Positions 45,801 through 49,329 of a stretch of DNA of 49,329 nucleotides are shown here, piece by piece (positions within the stretch are counted from its first letter, which is position 1; each line of letters begins with the position of its first letter). The notes under the pieces were generated by a model. The model had not been told where the DNA came from. It worked only from the letters and a program-made list of their open reading frames with translations, and made no database searches. The stretch is from Gammaproteobacteria bacterium (lineage in GTDB: Bacteria; Pseudomonadota; Gammaproteobacteria; Steroidobacterales; Steroidobacteraceae), in the NCBI GenBank assembly GCA_024642505.1, contig JAHEAZ010000014.1, forward strand, positions 1-49,329, given 5' to 3'. A program made the translations under genes and the position numbers.

Positions 45801-46610
45801 GTGCCTTCCGCACGCATCGAACCACAAACCCTGGTCGGTGCAGTGACAACCTCGGCCGACGAGCACGTCGTCACGGTCGATGAAGAGGAACAGGAGACGT
45901 TGCCGTACCGGATCTCGACCGACTTGCGGTTCGTCCTTGGCAAGGACGTGAAGCTCGATGCCTTCGGGCTCAAGGGACGGCTCGAAGGCAGCGTCGTGGT
46001 CCAGAGCCGACCCGACGAAGTCGCCATTGCATCGGGCGAACTCGAGATCGAGGCTGGCAAGTACCGCGCCTACACCAAGGAACTCGACGTGGAACGTGGC
46101 CGGCTGCTGTTCGCCGGCGGACCGGTTACCGATCCTGGCATCGACCTGCGTGCCCGCAAGAAAGTGCCAGGCTATGAAGTCGGCGTAATCGCCCGCGGCC
46201 GGCTGCGCAGGCCGGAACTGAGCCTGTACTCCGATCCTTCGATGCCGCAATCGCAGATCGCCTCGCTGCTGCTCGTGGGGCGGCGGCTCGACAATCTCGA
46301 CCCCGGCGACCGCAAGAGTCTTGGTGGCTCGGCTGGCGACGTGGCGACCCAGGGAGGGGCGGTCCTGGCCGGCCAGCTCGGCCGCTACGTCGGCATCGAC
46401 GAAATCAGTGTCGAGACTGATGCTGCGGCCGCGGCCACCTTGGTCATTGGCAAGTTCCTGTCCCCACGCCTGTACATCAGTTACGGCATTTCGCTGTCGA
46501 ACGCGATCAACACCTTCAAGCTCCGCTACACCATAGGCGACCGTTGGGAAATCACCGGCGAAGCTGGCCAGGAAGCGAGCGCAGACATCGAATACACCAT
46601 CGACCGCTGA
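42861..46610 (+). CDS. tamB: Translocation and assembly module protein TamB
   Basis: A 1249-residue protein anchored by one N-terminal membrane helix (KFLVATAALAGVLVSGIS). A very long beta-helical groove follows, with alternating hydrophobic residues. The C-terminal DUF490 domain (about residues 900-1249) shows KYRAYTKELDVERGRLLFAG, DLRARKKVPGYEVGVIARGR and the terminal LRYTIGDRWEITGEAGQE. TamB spans the periplasm as an AsmA-like lipid conduit and pairs with TamA. It starts with GTG within the tamA stop. Length and domain layout are normal for the family. Confidence 0.95.
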   Translation: MSNRRKFLVATAALAGVLVSGISCLIGWLAYTESGLARAVDLVESLDAVHIAVEGARGRLAGPLHLDSLEFRTDRLALRVDGIDLDHDMPALAFGRLSVGRLDVESIALAIGPPTAPPEDQLLAFMPRWLAAGFSSARVDKITINLPNATELQYRDVRLSGQVTHSRIELTEASIDAGLWAAAGSIGVVAHKPLRLRGELTWTVPGRPDLSGSLHAKGDLDRLEVAAELREPVVASADITLTDLAAGLHWQASANSAALDLSAWMATPPIGPLVGHVEGSGSLQAFDVTGHFDGPGLPADGLDLAGSLLREGTELILQPLSIASPDRRLTVESSGRVLLTGERSLDLRTTWSGLAWPLAGSPVVSSRRGSLDLRGWDSLEFAVDAAIVAPELPEVSVDASGQADIAGITVLRSALRVDAGSAEATGFFGFSPIRPWRLEARAHELDLATIKPGLDSRLSFHVAGSGQGVGPEAAWAAHIGAIKGTLRGHAASGDGFLRYQRGHYDIEQFAFAVGPARLDLSGHVGGETALLATIDVPDLSGFLPELGGSLEATLKARSVGTAVAEGSNLRVDLSLRGRDLRYGEQRAAVLSADADIDLSDRESSWIRLRGAGMLVGGQEIASTRISLDGLAGAHTVDFQLGAGDQAVSLVGDGNFQGGVYRLTATRIESAAPQLHPYSLEAPMQLTIAADAARLEETCFVYLPRRICLGANWNAEDGWSASLATKDFPLEALRVDLPRRPGYRGRLDVDAHAEGRPDRPWTATAIASLRDAWLEFTTPSGRQERTDLGVTQVRLESRPDRHELTATIDDTNALQLRARAAIDRITGASLADSPLSGSLQFSTTRLGLLPLVVPDIDKIEGKLQADLALSGTLGVPIVGGILRLDDGLLDLYRTNLRLRETAARIDLLDHGLKLESSGKAGDGSFNATGTLTWQGRDLRGQLQFSGERLLLADIPEVRIEASPNLTFDVDGEDIAVTGTVTVPSARIEPQTLVGAVTTSADEHVVTVDEEEQETLPYRISTDLRFVLGKDVKLDAFGLKGRLEGSVVVQSRPDEVAIASGELEIEAGKYRAYTKELDVERGRLLFAGGPVTDPGIDLRARKKVPGYEVGVIARGRLRRPELSLYSDPSMPQSQIASLLLVGRRLDNLDPGDRKSLGGSAGDVATQGGAVLAGQLGRYVGIDEISVETDAAAAATLVIGKFLSPRLYISYGISLSNAINTFKLRYTIGDRWEITGEAGQEASADIEYTIDR

Positions 46611-46625
46611 TCCGGCCGGCCCTGG

Positions 46626-46641
46626 CCCGTCGCAGGACGGG
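46626..46641 (+). terminator. Possible hairpin terminator after tamB
   Basis: CCCGTC-GCAG-GACGGG forms a perfect 6-bp stem 16 bases after the tamB stop, but only TATT follows, so termination may be weak. Confidence 0.35.
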
Positions 46642-46653
46642 TATTGACGAGTT

Positions 46654-46690
46654 TTGCATATTTATGCAAGACTCGTGAATCTTTATGCGG
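46654..46690 (+). promoter_or_regulatory. Paired ARG boxes (ArgR operator) before argR-argG
   Basis: TTGCATATTTATGCAA at 46654-46669 is a perfect match to the ArgR consensus WTGMATWWWWATKCAW. A second, degenerate copy, GTGAATCTTTATGCGG at 46675-46690, lies exactly 21 bp later. Two boxes 21 bp apart, on one face of the helix, are the normal ArgR hexamer operator. TTGACG at 46644-46649 could be a -35 element. The placement 9 bp before argR implies autoregulation of argR and arginine repression of argG and the downstream gene. Confidence 0.8.
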
Positions 46691-46698
46691 ATCCGAAG

Positions 46699-47157
46699 AT
46701 GGCCAGCAGCAGCGAACATACCCTGACCGCCGCCCGGCGCGAGGCGCTCAGGCAAATCATCAGCCAGTCGGCCGTCGGCCGGCAGGAGGACCTGGTGCGC
46801 ATGCTCTCACGGGCCGGACACCGGGTGACCCAATCGAGCGTCAGCAGGGATTTGCGCGAGCTGGGCGTGGCCAAGTTGGCCGATCGCTATGTTCTTCCCG
46901 ACGAATCGCCCCCGGCCCGTGACAGCTTTGCGGCCGTGGCTGGATTTGTCCGCCAGGTGCAGCCGGCGGGCCCCAGCCTGACGGTCGTCCGCACCTCCAC
47001 CGGTGCCGCGCAAAGCGTCGCCATCGTCCTCGACCGGGCGCAATGGCCCGAGGTCGTGGGCACGATTTCCGGCGACGACACGATTTTTGTCGCGACCGCA
47101 AACGCCACCGCACAGCGCAAGCTGCTTGCACGCTTGCACGAAATTTTCCGAATCTGA
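46699..47157 (+). CDS. argR: Arginine repressor ArgR
   Basis: A 152-residue regulator. The winged helix-turn-helix N-terminus includes REALRQIISQSAVGRQEDLV and RVTQSSVSRDLRELGVAKL (SSVSRDL recognition helix). The C-terminal oligomerisation and arginine-binding domain has the family motifs GAAQSVAIVLDRAQWPEVVG and ISGDDTIFVAT, with the GDDT acidic pair that contacts arginine. The start is at MASSSEHTL; a longer frame to 46654 would read through the operator. Read from the ARG-box promoter, with argG beginning 9 bp after its stop. Confidence 0.95.
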   Translation: MASSSEHTLTAARREALRQIISQSAVGRQEDLVRMLSRAGHRVTQSSVSRDLRELGVAKLADRYVLPDESPPARDSFAAVAGFVRQVQPAGPSLTVVRTSTGAAQSVAIVLDRAQWPEVVGTISGDDTIFVATANATAQRKLLARLHEIFRI

Positions 47158-47165
47158 GATCCACC

Positions 47166-48401
47166 ATGACTGCCACGAAACCCGGGGCGGCGTCGCCCAT
47201 CCTGCTTGCATTCTCCGGTGGCCTCGACACCTCGTTCCTGGTGCCCTGGCTGAAGGAGACCTACAACCGTCCCGTGCTCACGTTGACGGTGGACACCGGC
47301 GGCCTGGACGCCGAGGCGGCGAAGGTGCTCGAGCAACGCTCGCGCCAGCTCGGCGCGGCCGGTCATCACCTGGTCGATGCTCGCCAGAGGTATTTCGAGC
47401 AAGTGCTCAGATTTCTGGTCATGGGTAACGTCAGGCGCGGCCAACTCTACCCACTGTGCGTTGGCGCGGAACGCGCCATACAGGCGCAAACGCTGGCCGA
47501 GCAGGCCAGCAAGCTCGGGATTGGCACCGTCGCCCATGGCTGCACCGCCGCCGGCAATGACCAGGTCCGTTTCGAGGTCGCCTTGCGCACGCTTGCACCC
47601 GGTCTCGAATCACTGGCACCGGTGCGCGACCAGGCCTTCAAGCGCCCCGAACAGCTCAAGTTCCTGCAGGACCGCAAGCTGCCGGTCCCGCCTTTCGGCG
47701 CCGCCTACTCGGTAAATCGCGGCCTGTGGGGAGTGACCATCGGCGGCACCGAGACGCTGACCTCGGGCGACTCCATCCCGGAGCATGCCTGGGTGCTGTC
47801 GAAGGGCGCCTTCGACAATCCACGCCCGGCGGAGCGGCACGTCGTTGGCTTCGAGCAGGGGGTGCCTTGCTCGGTGGATGGCGAATTACTCGATCCGGTC
47901 GCTGTCATCGAGAAGATCGAGTCGCTGGCCGCGCCGTTCGGCATTGGTCGCGGCATTCACCTCGGCGACACCATCATTGGCACCAAGGGCCGGGTAGCCT
48001 ACGAGGCGCCCGCGGCCGAGGTGCTGCTGAACGCCCACCGCGAGCTCGAGAAACTGACGCTGACCTCGCGCCAGCAGCGCATCAAGGAAACACTGGCGGC
48101 GCCCTACGGCGACCTGGTCCACGAGGGCCAGAACCTCGACCCCGTCTGCCGTGACATCGAGGCGCTGCTCGTCTCCTCGCAGCAGCGCGCGACTGGCACC
48201 GTCAAGGTGCTGCTGCGCCCCGGCAGTGTGTTCGTCGAGGGCGTGGACTCACCCTACTCGCTGATGAAGGCGTCCAAGGGCGTCTACGGCGAGGCCACCG
48301 GCGAATGGACTCCCCAGGACGCGCTCGGTTTTTCGAAGATGGTGGCATTGCCTTGCATGTTCTGGGAGCGCGCCGGCGGCCGGCAGGATTCAGCAAAATG
48401 A
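47166..48401 (+). CDS. argG: Argininosuccinate synthase
   Basis: A 411-residue enzyme joining citrulline and aspartate with ATP to make argininosuccinate. The N-type PP-loop is LLAFSGGLDTSF; aspartate/citrulline-binding segments include VAHGCTAAGNDQVRFE and GIHLGDTIIGTKGRVAYEAP. Details such as VDTGGLDAEAAKV and the GIGRGIHLGDT block resemble the short Xanthomonas/Bacteroides type more than the common bacterial type. In those organisms citrulline is made via N-acylated intermediates, so this enzyme may sit in such a pathway. The start follows a weak GAGA site; the stop overlaps the next gene by 4 bp. Confidence 0.93.
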   Translation: MTATKPGAASPILLAFSGGLDTSFLVPWLKETYNRPVLTLTVDTGGLDAEAAKVLEQRSRQLGAAGHHLVDARQRYFEQVLRFLVMGNVRRGQLYPLCVGAERAIQAQTLAEQASKLGIGTVAHGCTAAGNDQVRFEVALRTLAPGLESLAPVRDQAFKRPEQLKFLQDRKLPVPPFGAAYSVNRGLWGVTIGGTETLTSGDSIPEHAWVLSKGAFDNPRPAERHVVGFEQGVPCSVDGELLDPVAVIEKIESLAAPFGIGRGIHLGDTIIGTKGRVAYEAPAAEVLLNAHRELEKLTLTSRQQRIKETLAAPYGDLVHEGQNLDPVCRDIEALLVSSQQRATGTVKVLLRPGSVFVEGVDSPYSLMKASKGVYGEATGEWTPQDALGFSKMVALPCMFWERAGGRQDSAK

Positions 48402-49329
48402 TGAAGACCATCATGGTGGACAAGATCGCCTCGGTCGCGCAGGCCTGCGGTCTGTCGCATGAGTTGCGCATCTCGACCGACATCCCATCGGAAGAAGGCG
48501 CCGTGCTGGCAGTCGAGATCCTCACCAACAAGGCGAACTACAACACGCTAGAACTGACCAGCGGCCGCATGGCCAAGATTTCGCGCGGCGACGTCGTCGT
48601 CGGCGCGCTGGGCCACCGCCGCGCCCTTTTCGGCTACTCCGGGCACCTGCCGGAATCGCTGAAGCCCGGCGACGTCATCCAGATGCTGAACATCGGCGGC
48701 GTGCTCGGGGTGTGCGACTCGGTCAACCCTGAAAAGGGTCGCCCTTTCGACTGTCGTGTACTCGGTGTCGTGTTGCAGTTCCCCTTCCTGGGCGAACGCA
48801 TCGGCGTCCCCGCGCGAGTGGGATCGCGAAAGCTCGATACGGCCGTCTCGCTTGACGCCAGGGGCATACCGGTCATCGCGCTGGCCGGTAGTTGCATGGA
48901 GGCCGGCAAGACCGCTGCCGCCTGCGCGATCGTCTCGCGCATGCGCCATCGCGGGCTGACCATCGACGCCTTCAAGGCGACCGGCGTATCGCTGCGCCGC
49001 GACATCATGGCCATGGAGGATTCCGGCGCACGGCGCTCGATGATCTTCACCGACCTCGGTATCGTCACCACCACAGCACAGTCGGGACCGGCATTGACGC
49101 GTACCATGATGAACGAGATGGCGACGGGCAAGCCGGACGTCATCGTCTTCGAACTCGGCGACGGCCTGCTCGGAGCCTACGGTGTCGAGTCGATCCTCGA
49201 TGCGGACGACATCCGCGAGTCGCTGACGGCGGTGATCCTGTCGGCCAACGACCCGGTCGCCGCCTGGGGCGGCGTCAAGCTGCTGCGCGAGCGTTTCGGC
49301 ATCGAGCCCTGCGTCGTCACCGGCCCGGC
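48398..49329 (+). CDS. P-loop protein of BioD/DUF1611 type in the arginine operon (5' part)
   Basis: An open frame from the ATG overlapping the argG stop (ATGA) to the end of the window, 310 codons without a stop, so the gene is truncated by the window. Residues 1-165 form a beta-rich N-terminal region (RISTDIPSEEGAVLAVEIL, SRGDVVVGALGHRRALFGYS). From about residue 166 a BioD-like P-loop occurs (LAGSCMEAGKTAAA, G-x5-GKT as in dethiobiotin synthetase and DUF1611), then FKATGVSLRR, DVIVFELGDGLLGAYG and ILSANDP. DUF1611 includes the D-glutamate N-acetyltransferase DgcN. It is not a recognised arginine biosynthesis gene. Coupling to argG under ARG boxes suggests a role in arginine synthesis, for example acylating or ligating an intermediate; this is inference. 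Confidence 0.7.
   Translation, partial: MMKTIMVDKIASVAQACGLSHELRISTDIPSEEGAVLAVEILTNKANYNTLELTSGRMAKISRGDVVVGALGHRRALFGYSGHLPESLKPGDVIQMLNIGGVLGVCDSVNPEKGRPFDCRVLGVVLQFPFLGERIGVPARVGSRKLDTAVSLDARGIPVIALAGSCMEAGKTAAACAIVSRMRHRGLTIDAFKATGVSLRRDIMAMEDSGARRSMIFTDLGIVTTTAQSGPALTRTMMNEMATGKPDVIVFELGDGLLGAYGVESILDADDIRESLTAVILSANDPVAAWGGVKLLRERFGIEPCVVTGP

Noticed and set aside
42950-46250. Two long minus-strand frames (42950-44314 and 44892-46250) over tamB
   Set aside because: tamB is a well-supported gene in the opposite direction; the antisense sequences are Ser/Arg/Pro-rich without domains.

Overview
The window is high-G+C, densely packed chromosomal DNA, almost certainly from a gammaproteobacterium. 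Evidence for this is an Escherichia-type glutamate synthase pair, TamA/TamB, NudC, YdbL-type and DUF6279-type envelope proteins, an FlhC-like regulator, and ArgR followed by a short ArgG that resembles the Xanthomonas form. A deep-branching group near the Xanthomonadales, Nevskiales or Steroidobacterales would fit, but the sequence alone does not settle the genus. No rRNA, tRNA, CRISPR array, insertion sequence or prophage gene was recognised, and most genes are joined by 1-8 bp overlaps.

Layout. 1-2011: the end of a MATE/DinF exporter, an unrecognised 244-residue protein and a glycine-zipper envelope protein. 2047-14074 (minus): one overlapping run of four genes holding two complete but dissimilar glutamate synthases (gltB2-gltD2-gltB1-gltD1), with a good sigma-70 promoter in front. 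14226-15755: a DUF924 protein and an EamA transporter. 15941-18881: a coupled trio of thiamine-diphosphate enzyme, exported double-VOC protein and proline-rich lipoprotein. 18964-25713 (minus): a group-2 Mrp cation/proton antiporter operon (fused mrpAB, then C to G) that ends in a SPOR-domain lipoprotein and a hairpin terminator, followed by a small unknown gene. 25853-28050: a glycerophosphodiesterase and a glycerol-kinase-like FGGY kinase. 28099-31366 (minus): a YheT-like hydrolase, a membrane-anchored response regulator and a DUF6279 lipoprotein. 31370-34245: a YdbH-like/YdbL-like envelope pair. 34261-36697 (minus): a YadGH-type ABC exporter and an SRAP protein. 36978-38656: a DUF2784 protein and a divergent pair that looks like a remodelled FlhD/FlhC system. 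38736-46610: nudC, DUF4126, NRDE, tamA, tamB. 46654-49329: paired ARG boxes, argR, argG and the start of a P-loop protein of BioD/DUF1611 type that runs off the window.

Most genes are core metabolism (nitrogen assimilation, arginine synthesis), ion homeostasis and outer-membrane building. The parts most likely to be new are: (i) the FlhDC-like pair at 37295-38656, where the FlhD-like protein appears to be two FlhD units fused in tandem and the two genes share an operator-like palindrome lying over both -10 boxes; (ii) the BioD/DUF1611-like gene translationally coupled to argG under ARG-box control; (iii) a response regulator whose receiver domain is tethered to the membrane with a degenerate OmpA-like tail; and (iv) two GOGAT enzymes of different ancestry in one operon.
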